DNA of 64,000 nucleotides from the NCBI GenBank assembly GCA_965660625.1, contig CBFIAR010000001.1, positions 1-64,000 on the forward strand, given 5' to 3'. This stretch comes from Glaciecola sp965660625. Lineage in GTDB: Bacteria; Pseudomonadota; Gammaproteobacteria; Enterobacterales; Alteromonadaceae. This document shows positions 25,410 to 34,081 of this stretch, one piece after another. Position numbers and translations under genes: made by a program. The notes beneath the pieces were generated by a model. It saw nothing but the letters and a program-made list of their open reading frames with translations. It did no database searches and was not told the DNA's origin. Numbering within the stretch: position 1 is the first letter of the stretch; each line of letters begins with the position of its first letter.

Positions 25410-25708
25410 TTTAAAAACTCGATTAAATCGTCAAGGGTAAAGGGCCAACCTAGCTCCAAATCTTTTTTTTCTCGCTTTAGCACTGGGATCCTAGCACCGT
25501 ATAAATGGTAGAGCACGGCAGAATCTCTAATGTTTATTTTTTTAAGTTCGATTCGTTCAACTTTTTCTTCCATAAGACTAGGTTGGAATACAGACTCATT
25601 GGTCGTATCTGCAATTGTATTGCCATAACGTGCATTGAACTGCTCTACAATATCGACAGCTAAGTCACATAAAGAACAGTGTGGGCCTGTGTATAAAACT
25701 ATGTTCAC
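25406..25708 (-). CDS. glutaredoxin-family (DUF836) thiol protein
   Basis: About 100 residues from GTG 25708, which overlaps the rlmKL stop (GTGA) and places the family start NIVLYTGPHCSLCDLA correctly; a TTG at 25726 is also open. The active-site CxxC is CSLC. IPVL, a short form of the cis-Pro loop (RIPVLKRE), follows, then a C-terminal helix. An insertion between helix 1 and strand 2 (about residues 25-45) is longer than usual. It sits between rlmKL and uup, as similar small proteins do in other gammaproteobacteria. Confidence 0.82.
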   Translation of the reverse strand: MNIVLYTGPHCSLCDLAVDIVEQFNARYGNTIADTTNESVFQPSLMEEKVERIELKKINIRDSAVLYHLYGARIPVLKREKKDLELGWPFTLDDLIEFLK

Positions 25709-27930
25709 AAACTTAATATCCAACACTTATGAATTTTTTGGTTTCGTTTAAAATCATCTGGAATCGATTTTTGCGTGATATCTTCAACCTGAAAACCTAA
25801 CTCTTCAACCGCTGTTTGGTCTAATTTAAACTGACGTAAATTATTACTGAAGAAGATTTTTCCGCCAGCTTTTAAACACGCTTTAGCGTCACTTAATAAA
25901 CTAACGTGATCGCGCTGAACATCCCACGTGTCGTCCATTCTTTTCGAGTTCGAAAAAGAGGGTGGATCAATAAACATAAGGTCATATTTACCATGCTCCC
26001 TTGTTAACCATTTCAAACAATCCGCTTGAATGAACTGGTAGGAGCCATTAAGTTTGTTCAAGGTAAAGTTATCTTTTGCCCAATCTAAATAGGTATTTGA
26101 CATATCTACCGTGGTCACACTTTTAGCTTTTGCCTTAGCAGCATGCACAGATACACTGCCTGTGTATGCAAATAAGTTAAGGACGTCTTTGTTTGCGCAT
26201 TGTTGCTTAAACATTAATCTTGTATCCCGATGATCAAGAAACAGACCGACATCTAAGTAATCAGTGGGATTTATATAAAACTGAGCGCCATGCTCATGCA
26301 CAACAACACGTTGGCCTGTCTGGGCCACTTTTTCATACTGTTCCTTGCCTTTATTTTGGCGCCTTACTTTTACTGCCATTTTGCTTGAAGGAATGCCTAA
26401 TACTTTGGGGATATGAATAAGCGCTTCTTGCAAACGCTGTTTTGCTTTGTCTTCAGGTACATCTTTAGGGGCAGCATATTCTTGCACCACAACCCAATCA
26501 TTATATATGTCAATGGCAAGATTATAATGCGGTAAGTCGGCGTCATAAATACGATATGCGTTTGTATTACTTCGCTTTATCCAGGGCTTTAATCGCTTTA
26601 TATTCTTACGCAAGCGATTCGCAAATTCATGGTTTTCATCGGTCTGACTTTCAAATACTTCCAAATTTTGACCGCTGATTGGATAAATCATGAGTACGCA
26701 CTCAAGTTTACCGTTCATCAGTTTGTAACTCTTTGTATACCTTAATTTAAGTGCTTTAAGAAGATCTTGGTTTGAGCTGAGCAGCGAGACATGCCAATTA
26801 GCGAAATGCTTTTTTAAATGATGCCCTAACTTATCAAACAAAGGCAGTAATGAGGTGTACTCACCCAGTCGTTCACCGTAGGGGGGATTAGAAACAATGT
26901 ACCCTTTGATCGCACAATCATTTTTCTCGTCTTCGGTATTAGAATTTGTAGGGAGCGTGGTTTTTTCAATCACAGCGTCTAAAACATCACATTGTTTGAA
27001 CGTAATAAACTCAGCAACCCCTGCCCTCATTGCATTTTGCTCTGCTAGCTCAATTAATTTCGTGCTTAAGTCATATGCATAAATTGCTGCGCTAGGCGTT
27101 CTTACGCGATGCGATGCTTCAGCTACTACTTCATTAAAAGTACTTTTCTGATGCAGATTCCAATGCTCAAAACCCCATGCTTGCTTTCCTAAATTAGGCG
27201 GTATATTGGCAGCAATCATTGCAGCTTCAATCGGAATAGTGCCCGAACCACACATTGGGTCGAGTAACGTACTGTTTGCATCTTGCGCCCATCCACTGCG
27301 CATTAAAATTCCTGCCGCAACATGTTCTTTCAACGGAGCCTCGCCCGCGTCTGTGCGGTAACCACGTTTATGCAGACTGCCGCCGGAAAGATCGATACAA
27401 AGATGCAGGTTGTCTCGCCTTAATCTTGCCTGTATCACAATTCCTGGCTTCAATTTATCAACAGAGGGTCGCTCGAAACCCGCTTCTTGAAACTGGTCAA
27501 CAATAGCATCCTTTACTTTTAAGGCACCGAACTGACTGTTATTAATTGCGTTGTTGGTACCATTAAATTGGATCATAAATGGAACATAAGAATCAAACTG
27601 CGATGGCCAGTCTGCTTCCTTAGCAACATCATATAACTCTTCTGCGCTGTTAACTTTTCCCTCAGCAACGACCAACAGTACTCTATTCGCGAGTCTGGAA
27701 TGTAGACATAATTGATAAGCGTCTTTTAACGTTCCCTCAAACGAAACTTGGCCCGGTTGCAACTGAAGCGTTGGCAAGTTGTAATCAACTTGCTCGGATT
27801 CCGTGGCGAGAGCATTGGCGTCAGACGGATTTTCAACAAGGTTTACTGTCCTGAGAATTTGCTCAATTTCGGTCTTGAGTAATTCATCGAGCCCCTTTGA
27901 GGTTGTGACAATTAGCTTATGCATCAACAA
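25705..27930 (-). CDS. rlmL: bifunctional 23S rRNA methyltransferase RlmKL
   Basis: A 741-residue fusion. A THUMP domain (about 45-155) precedes the RlmL methyltransferase, which makes m2G2445 in E. coli numbering (DPMCGSGTIPIEAAMIA, then SNPPYGERLGE). The RlmK methyltransferase, which makes m7G2069, follows (LNLFAYTGSVSVHAAKA, then FIDPPSFSNSKR). Both SAM-binding and both catalytic motifs are intact. It overlaps pyrD by 14 bp and the glutaredoxin gene by 4 bp. Confidence 0.96.
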   Translation of the reverse strand: MLMHKLIVTTSKGLDELLKTEIEQILRTVNLVENPSDANALATESEQVDYNLPTLQLQPGQVSFEGTLKDAYQLCLHSRLANRVLLVVAEGKVNSAEELYDVAKEADWPSQFDSYVPFMIQFNGTNNAINNSQFGALKVKDAIVDQFQEAGFERPSVDKLKPGIVIQARLRRDNLHLCIDLSGGSLHKRGYRTDAGEAPLKEHVAAGILMRSGWAQDANSTLLDPMCGSGTIPIEAAMIAANIPPNLGKQAWGFEHWNLHQKSTFNEVVAEASHRVRTPSAAIYAYDLSTKLIELAEQNAMRAGVAEFITFKQCDVLDAVIEKTTLPTNSNTEDEKNDCAIKGYIVSNPPYGERLGEYTSLLPLFDKLGHHLKKHFANWHVSLLSSNQDLLKALKLRYTKSYKLMNGKLECVLMIYPISGQNLEVFESQTDENHEFANRLRKNIKRLKPWIKRSNTNAYRIYDADLPHYNLAIDIYNDWVVVQEYAAPKDVPEDKAKQRLQEALIHIPKVLGIPSSKMAVKVRRQNKGKEQYEKVAQTGQRVVVHEHGAQFYINPTDYLDVGLFLDHRDTRLMFKQQCANKDVLNLFAYTGSVSVHAAKAKAKSVTTVDMSNTYLDWAKDNFTLNKLNGSYQFIQADCLKWLTREHGKYDLMFIDPPSFSNSKRMDDTWDVQRDHVSLLSDAKACLKAGGKIFFSNNLRQFKLDQTAVEELGFQVEDITQKSIPDDFKRNQKIHKCWILSL

Positions 27931-28921
27931 GCTCCTTGATCAGTGCTGGACCTTGATAAATAAAAGATGAATAGACCTGAACCAAAGTAGCACCGGCCTC
28001 CATTCGTTGTTTGACGTCGTACGGACTGCTAATTCCACCTACGCCAATGATGGGCATTGTGCCATCTAATGCTTTCGCTAGTATTTTGGTTACCTGCAGA
28101 CTTTTCTGTGTAAGTACTTCACCGCTTAACCCGCCAGCTTCTTTGGCATGAACATGCCCTTCGACGGCCTCACGATCTAGTGTTGTATTTGTAGCAATCA
28201 CCCCATCCATTTTAGAGTGGATCAATGATGCAGCAATTGACTTAATTTCATCTTCGCTTAAGTCTGGGGCAATCTTGATAAGTAAAGGCACATACTTATT
28301 GTGCTCAATTTCAAGTGATAATTGTCTTTCCTTCAATCCGGCCAATAAACTATCGAGTGCTTCACCATATTGGAGGTTGCGCAAGCCAGGGGTGTTTGGT
28401 GAGGAAATATTAACCGTAATGTACGAGGCAATAGCATAAACTCTATCGAGACATATTAAATAATCATCCAGCGCACTCTCATCAGGCGTGGTTTTATTTT
28501 TGCCAATGTTAATACCCAATATGCCTTTGTAATTAGAATTTTTAACCTGTTCAACCAAATAGTCGACTCCCTTGTTATTGAAGCCCATTCGGTTAATAAT
28601 TGCACGATGTTCAGCAAGCCTAAACAAACGAGGCTTTTCGTTGCCCGCCTGAGGTCTCGGGGTAACGGTACCCACTTCAATAAAACCAAATCCCATCGCG
28701 GCAAAGGCATCTATGCATTCACCATTCTTGTCTAAACCCGCGGCTAAACCTATTGGGTTTTTAAACGTCATTCCTAAGCATGTGACTGGCTTGTCTTGCA
28801 AGTGCTGAGTGTAAAAATTTGACATGAAATTGCGTTGTGAGCGTTTAAAAAAGTCAATTGAGACATCATGGCTCCATTCTGGATCACGACTTAATAAGAA
28901 TTTTTGAACAAAAGAGTACAC
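27917..28921 (-). CDS. pyrD: class 2 dihydroorotate dehydrogenase PyrD
   Basis: A 334-residue membrane-associated, quinone-linked enzyme of pyrimidine synthesis that oxidises dihydroorotate to orotate with FMN. The N-terminal amphipathic part (residues 1-40) is the class 2 membrane/quinone segment. GLAAGLDKNGE, the catalytic Ser in NISSPNTPGLRNLQ, and IIGVGGISSPYD/GATLVQVYSSF (FMN phosphate site) are visible. It is first in the overlapping chain pyrD-rlmKL-glutaredoxin-uup. Confidence 0.95.
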   Translation of the reverse strand: MYSFVQKFLLSRDPEWSHDVSIDFFKRSQRNFMSNFYTQHLQDKPVTCLGMTFKNPIGLAAGLDKNGECIDAFAAMGFGFIEVGTVTPRPQAGNEKPRLFRLAEHRAIINRMGFNNKGVDYLVEQVKNSNYKGILGINIGKNKTTPDESALDDYLICLDRVYAIASYITVNISSPNTPGLRNLQYGEALDSLLAGLKERQLSLEIEHNKYVPLLIKIAPDLSEDEIKSIAASLIHSKMDGVIATNTTLDREAVEGHVHAKEAGGLSGEVLTQKSLQVTKILAKALDGTMPIIGVGGISSPYDVKQRMEAGATLVQVYSSFIYQGPALIKELVDA

Positions 28922-28935
28922 GGTTTCCCCAAACT

Positions 28936-28961
28936 AAAAAAAAGCCCTGCAAAGCAGGGCT
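28936..28961 (-). terminator. terminator of the NAD-glutamate dehydrogenase gene
   Basis: AGCCCTGC (28943-28950), 3-nt loop, GCAGGGCT (28954-28961). On the minus strand a run of eight T follows directly. It separates gdhB from pyrD. Confidence 0.9.
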
Positions 28962-28980
28962 ATTTGCAAACGGTTACATT

Positions 28981-31900
28981 CTAATGGTTTGCCTTCACGC
29001 TTAACAGCATCAATTCTCTTAATGCGACAGAAAATTTAGCAAATTCGTGATTATCTGCTGTTTTGAACTCGGTCATCATGTGATACCAGCGTTCTAATGC
29101 TTCTTTATTGGCTTGACACCAATCGCTCAAAATTTTATCCGCATTTTTTTCTTCCGGTTCAATATTAAGCAAAACAGACGTTAAAGAGCGCTGCTGCCAA
29201 TCGAGCTCTTCTCTATATGAAGCTCTCGCCAATGCTTGCCAGTGATTTGAAACTGATTGTTGGTTGATTTGCTCTAAGAACCAGTGCAGTTCAAATTTTG
29301 AACCCAGTTGATAATACAGACGCGCTACCACTTCAACAGGACGCTTTTCAATTTCAGCAATTTGGGCTAAGTCCATGCAAGAGAACATGTTGCTCAAGCA
29401 TGCAACACGATGCGCAATATCTTTCGGTACTTTAGCTTCAATTAAGCGTTTAGCTTCATTTTGGACTTGCTCAAACTCAGACGCAACTAGCAAGCTACCT
29501 AGATTTTCAGAAATACATTTGAAAGCGGGCTTGTATCGACTAATTGCTTTTTCAATGTTATTTGTTTTACCACCGTGGCGAATGTACCAACGACAGGTTC
29601 TGCGCAATATTCGACGCATACTGTCTAGTATTTTGAGCTGCAGTTGCGCGTCAATTTTATTATCAAGATCCTCGACACTTTCCCACAATGAAGACATTTC
29701 AAAAACACCTTTCACTACGGTGTATGCCTCTGCAACTTGCTCTACCAGCGCACCTGTTTCTTCCTGCAAGCGATACACAAAATTTAAACCCATGTCATTA
29801 ACCATTTCATTGGTTAATTTTGTGGCTATAATTTCGCCTCTCAACGGATGTTCTTGCATTTGCAGTTGATACTTCTCTCGTAATACTGGCGGAAACGCGT
29901 TCACTAGAAACTGGTTGTAATAAGGATTATTGGTAATTTTAGGGATATTAAACTTATCTTTCATCACCATCTTACCATAGGCAATAAGAACTGCTAACTC
30001 AGGTCTAGTAAGCCCTTGACCCGTGACCACTCTATCTGAAATCTCATCGTCAGAAGGAATAAATTCAAGTTCTCTGTTAAGGAAACCTTCACGCTCTAGT
30101 CCATGAATAAAGCGCAGTTGTTCCTTCAATTGCTTAACACCACCAAGATTAGTGATTGAAATGGACTGAGTTTGACGATAACAATCCTGAATGACGATAT
30201 CTGAAACGTCATCTGTCATTTCATACAACAAGGCGTTGCGTTGCTTCAACGTTAAGTCGCCTGCGTTGACAAGGGTATTAAGCAAGATTTTGATATTGAC
30301 TTCATTATCTGAACAATCCACGCCACCCACGTTATCAATAAAGTCGGTATTCACTAAAACGCCATTAGCGGCAAGCTCAATACGCCCAAGCTGGGTTAGA
30401 CCTAAATTCCCCCCCTCACCTATGATTTTAGCTTTCACATCCTTACCGTTTACGCGAGTTGTATCATTGGATCTATCGCCAACCTCTGCATGAGACTCTT
30501 TTGAGCTTTTCACGTATGTACCGATACCGCCGTTCCAAATCAAATCCACAGGCATTTTTAGGGCATTGTGTATCAATTCATTTGGGGTCATGGTCGCTTG
30601 ACGGGTTCCAAGCCATTTTTTCATCTCCAGAGACAAAGGAATTGCTTTTTCAGACCGTTTAAAAATACCACCGCCTTTCGAAATAAGCTTTCTGTCATAG
30701 TCATCCCAGCTTAGAGACGGATCATCAAACAAACGCTGACGCTCTTTATAACTTGCTTTTTCGTCCGGTGCAGGATCAAAGAAAATATGTAGATGGTTAA
30801 ATGCACATACAATTCGAGTTTGTTCAGACAACAGCATGCCGTTTCCGAATACGTCACCCGCCATGTCTCCCACACCAACGACGGTAAAGGGTGTTGCTTG
30901 ACAGTCGGTGCCAATTTCACGGAAATGACGTTTAACAGATTCCCAAGCACCACGGGCTGTAATCCCCATTTTTTTATGGTCGTAGCCGACGCTTCCGCCT
31001 GACGCAAACGCATCACCCAACCAAAAATGAAACTCGTCCGAAATCCCATTAGCTATATCTGAAAACGTTGCGGTTCCCTTATCAGCCGCCACAACTAAAT
31101 ACGGGTCATCTTCGTCTAACCTAATCACATCTTTTGGCGGTACAATATTTCCTTCGACTATGTTGTCCGTAATATCGAGTAAACTGCGGATAAATATTTT
31201 ATAGCAGGCTTTGCCTTCTTCTTGAATTGCACCACGATCGGCATCAGCAGGCATCGCTTTACAAACAAAACCGCCTTTTGCGCCTACAGGGACAATGACG
31301 GTATTTTTTACTTGTTGTGCTTTCACTAAGCCCAATATCTCAGTTCTAAAATCTTCTTGTCTGTCAGACCAACGCAATCCACCCCTAGCAACTTTTCCAC
31401 CGCGTAAATGCACACCTTCAACTCTCGGTGAATATACGAAGATTTCAAATTTAGGCATCGGAAGAGGCATTTCACTAATTTCACTCGGCAATAACTTAAA
31501 TGAAATATAAGATTTTTCATTTCCTTCGCTGTCGTTTTGATAAAAATTAGTGCGCAGTGTGGCGTTTAGCAGTTCCAGATAGCGACGAATTATGCGGTCA
31601 TCATCAAGATTTGAGACTTTATCAAGCTTTGCTAAAATGTCGACCTTCAAGTTTTCTATCTTTTTCGGCATCCGCTTAATCGTCGGACAAAATAGCAATC
31701 TAAACAAACTAACAACATCAGTTGCAATATCTGGATAGTTAGCAAGCGTATTTGCCATGTAGTCAATACTAAATGAAGTACCGATTTGGCGCATGTATTT
31801 GGCATACGCACGAAGGATTGTCACATTTCGGCCGGTAATACCTGCACTGAGGATAAGCCGGTTGAAACCATCATCTTCTAGTGTTTTGTTCCAGGTTTTA

Positions 31901-33819
31901 CTAAATCCGTCTTGGAATAGTTCCTGTGCTTTTTCCATTTGGAAGCTTTGGCCATTCTTATGTAACATTGTGAAATCCATTATCCAACTGACTTCACCTT
32001 CATCATTAGTAACACGGAACGGACTTTCATCGATGACTCTTAACCCAAAGTTTTCTAACATTGGAAGCACATCACTTAAATGAATTGGTACATGACGGTG
32101 ATATAACTTTAACTTGACAATCTCACTATCAGCACTTTCTTCTTGTGGACGATAAAACAGCATATCGAGTTTATTTTCATCAGATAGCAATTCAATGCGT
32201 TCGATATCGACCAGTGCTGCGCTCGGCAGACTTTGCTCCGCGTAGCTACGACTGAACGCGTTTACATATTTTTTCTGAATTGCCTTGCCTTTAGCTTCCC
32301 CGTAAGCGGATGTGATTTTTGTAGCTAATTTGTCTTGCCATGACTTCGTCAACTCAATCAAATTATCTTCGATTTCTTTCACATCAAACTCCATATTATT
32401 ATTCTTTACACGCGCTATGTAATGCGTTCGTGCATAGACAGACTCTGAAAAGTACGTATTAAATTCGACCTCTTCATCCGACTTAAACGAGCGCTTCAAT
32501 AGCTCTTGCGTTTCCTTTCTTAATTGCGTGTTGTACCGCTCTCTGGGCACGTAAACCAAACAAGAATAGTAGCGCCCAAAAGCGTCTTTTCGAACGAATA
32601 AACGAGAAATCCCTCGTTCTTGCATTTGAAAAATACCCTTTACAATTTGCGCTAATTCTTCATCGGATGTTTGTAAAAGCTCATCACGCGGATACGTTTC
32701 GACAATATTTACAAAGGCTTTGTAAGCATGGGTACCCTTATCGAAACCAGATATTTCGCACATTCTGTCGATTTTTTCACGTAGCATCGGTAAATCAGTT
32801 GCACTACTATTATAGAATGCTGCGGAATAAAGACCTAAAAACCGATGTTCACCCGTAACGTGGCCTTTCTCGTCAAATTCTTTAATACCTACGTAATCCA
32901 TGTATGCCGGACGATGAACACGCGAGCGACTGTTAGCTTTGGTAAGAATTAATGGGTTATCACTTAATGCCGCGTCTCTGGCTGTTGTAGGTAAATTAGA
33001 CAAAACACGCTGACGATCATTTATAGAGTTTTTCATCAAACCAAGGCTAGAATCATTTTCAGGGATCCAACGATGATCTCCCTCTATCGCTTTAACCTGA
33101 TAATAACGATAGCCCATTAACGTAAAGTTATGATCGTTTAACCAATTTAAAAAGGTTTTCCCTTGCGCTTTAATTGCAGAGGATGCGATCGACTTTGACT
33201 CTTCGAAGCTTTTTGTAATAGTCGCTAACTTCTCTCTCATTGGCTGCCAATCAGATACAGAGAGTGACACCTCATCAACGACTGATAATAATTCAGCGCG
33301 GAGTTTTTCGATGTCTAACCTTTTTGCTTGACGATCTATTTCAATAAGAAATACAGTCTCTGACGTATATTTAGTCAACGTAGATTTATTATCTAAAAAG
33401 CCCGTGACTTTGTTCTCTTGATTGCGGGTTACATGCATTGGAGAATGCAAAAGCAGATGTGCTGCGATACCGAACCGATTAATTGCCATGCGCACAGAAT
33501 CAACCAAAAATGGCATATCTTTTACGATAATTTCGATAATGGTGTGGGAAGACTGCCAACCGTGTTTAGCAATTTCAGGATTAAAAACCTTAATACATGG
33601 GGTTCCAATATTAAAAGTTTGCATGAGCTGCCATAAACTCAATGTTGCGCCATAAAGATCGCTATCACTGCGACCATTAATGTCTTCAAACGACATATTT
33701 TTGTATAATAGGCGACCAAATTGTTGGATTAAAGCTGCATCGCCGTTATCTACTTTTTCATTGATGAGGGAAAAAACACGTTCAAGTAAAACAGAATGTT
33801 GATGGTTTGTTACCGACAT
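28981..33819 (-). CDS. gdhB: NAD-specific glutamate dehydrogenase, large (about 180 kDa) type
   Basis: A 1612-residue enzyme of the L-GDH180 type, matching the family's usual size. It oxidatively deaminates glutamate to 2-oxoglutarate with NAD. Long N-terminal ACT-like regulatory regions (about 1-700) precede the catalytic core with VHLRGGKVARGGLRWSDR, VIVPVGAKGGFVCK and GVGDMAGDVFGNGML (about 800-1000). A helical C-terminal domain follows. It is a single gene with its own terminator. In related bacteria such enzymes are allosterically controlled by amino acids; no operator was identified here. Confidence 0.95.
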   Translation of the reverse strand: MSVTNHQHSVLLERVFSLINEKVDNGDAALIQQFGRLLYKNMSFEDINGRSDSDLYGATLSLWQLMQTFNIGTPCIKVFNPEIAKHGWQSSHTIIEIIVKDMPFLVDSVRMAINRFGIAAHLLLHSPMHVTRNQENKVTGFLDNKSTLTKYTSETVFLIEIDRQAKRLDIEKLRAELLSVVDEVSLSVSDWQPMREKLATITKSFEESKSIASSAIKAQGKTFLNWLNDHNFTLMGYRYYQVKAIEGDHRWIPENDSSLGLMKNSINDRQRVLSNLPTTARDAALSDNPLILTKANSRSRVHRPAYMDYVGIKEFDEKGHVTGEHRFLGLYSAAFYNSSATDLPMLREKIDRMCEISGFDKGTHAYKAFVNIVETYPRDELLQTSDEELAQIVKGIFQMQERGISRLFVRKDAFGRYYSCLVYVPRERYNTQLRKETQELLKRSFKSDEEVEFNTYFSESVYARTHYIARVKNNNMEFDVKEIEDNLIELTKSWQDKLATKITSAYGEAKGKAIQKKYVNAFSRSYAEQSLPSAALVDIERIELLSDENKLDMLFYRPQEESADSEIVKLKLYHRHVPIHLSDVLPMLENFGLRVIDESPFRVTNDEGEVSWIMDFTMLHKNGQSFQMEKAQELFQDGFSKTWNKTLEDDGFNRLILSAGITGRNVTILRAYAKYMRQIGTSFSIDYMANTLANYPDIATDVVSLFRLLFCPTIKRMPKKIENLKVDILAKLDKVSNLDDDRIIRRYLELLNATLRTNFYQNDSEGNEKSYISFKLLPSEISEMPLPMPKFEIFVYSPRVEGVHLRGGKVARGGLRWSDRQEDFRTEILGLVKAQQVKNTVIVPVGAKGGFVCKAMPADADRGAIQEEGKACYKIFIRSLLDITDNIVEGNIVPPKDVIRLDEDDPYLVVAADKGTATFSDIANGISDEFHFWLGDAFASGGSVGYDHKKMGITARGAWESVKRHFREIGTDCQATPFTVVGVGDMAGDVFGNGMLLSEQTRIVCAFNHLHIFFDPAPDEKASYKERQRLFDDPSLSWDDYDRKLISKGGGIFKRSEKAIPLSLEMKKWLGTRQATMTPNELIHNALKMPVDLIWNGGIGTYVKSSKESHAEVGDRSNDTTRVNGKDVKAKIIGEGGNLGLTQLGRIELAANGVLVNTDFIDNVGGVDCSDNEVNIKILLNTLVNAGDLTLKQRNALLYEMTDDVSDIVIQDCYRQTQSISITNLGGVKQLKEQLRFIHGLEREGFLNRELEFIPSDDEISDRVVTGQGLTRPELAVLIAYGKMVMKDKFNIPKITNNPYYNQFLVNAFPPVLREKYQLQMQEHPLRGEIIATKLTNEMVNDMGLNFVYRLQEETGALVEQVAEAYTVVKGVFEMSSLWESVEDLDNKIDAQLQLKILDSMRRILRRTCRWYIRHGGKTNNIEKAISRYKPAFKCISENLGSLLVASEFEQVQNEAKRLIEAKVPKDIAHRVACLSNMFSCMDLAQIAEIEKRPVEVVARLYYQLGSKFELHWFLEQINQQSVSNHWQALARASYREELDWQQRSLTSVLLNIEPEEKNADKILSDWCQANKEALERWYHMMTEFKTADNHEFAKFSVALRELMLLSVKANH

Positions 33820-34032
33820 TTACGTTCTCGTTAGGTTGTATGTTGTGTGTGGGATATAAACTAGACCGACGAATATTTTTGCCGTTTTAAGTAAAAAATA
33901 TTGAGTTATCAAAGCCAGTTAACCTTCTCTATCTCTATTTATTATCGGTATTTTCGCTAAAATATTAACGATTTGAAAGCAATATTTAACCTTTAGTTTA
34001 CAAAGTGCATAAGCATGTTCGTTTTATGCATA

Positions 34033-34056
34033 AAAAAAGGCCCTACGGCCTTTTTT
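34033..34056 (-). terminator. terminator of the DUF1302-to-RND operon
   Basis: AAAAAAGGCC / GGCCTTTTTT with a CTAC loop, 26 bp after the RND gene stop on the minus strand. The symmetric A/T tracts could act in either direction. Confidence 0.88.
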
Positions 34057-34081
34057 CAAATAATTACTCAAAAATACTTCT

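Noticed and set aside
29375..33655. Plus-strand frames opposite the glutamate dehydrogenase gene
   Set aside because: The minus strand has a single 1612-residue frame matching the family over its whole length.
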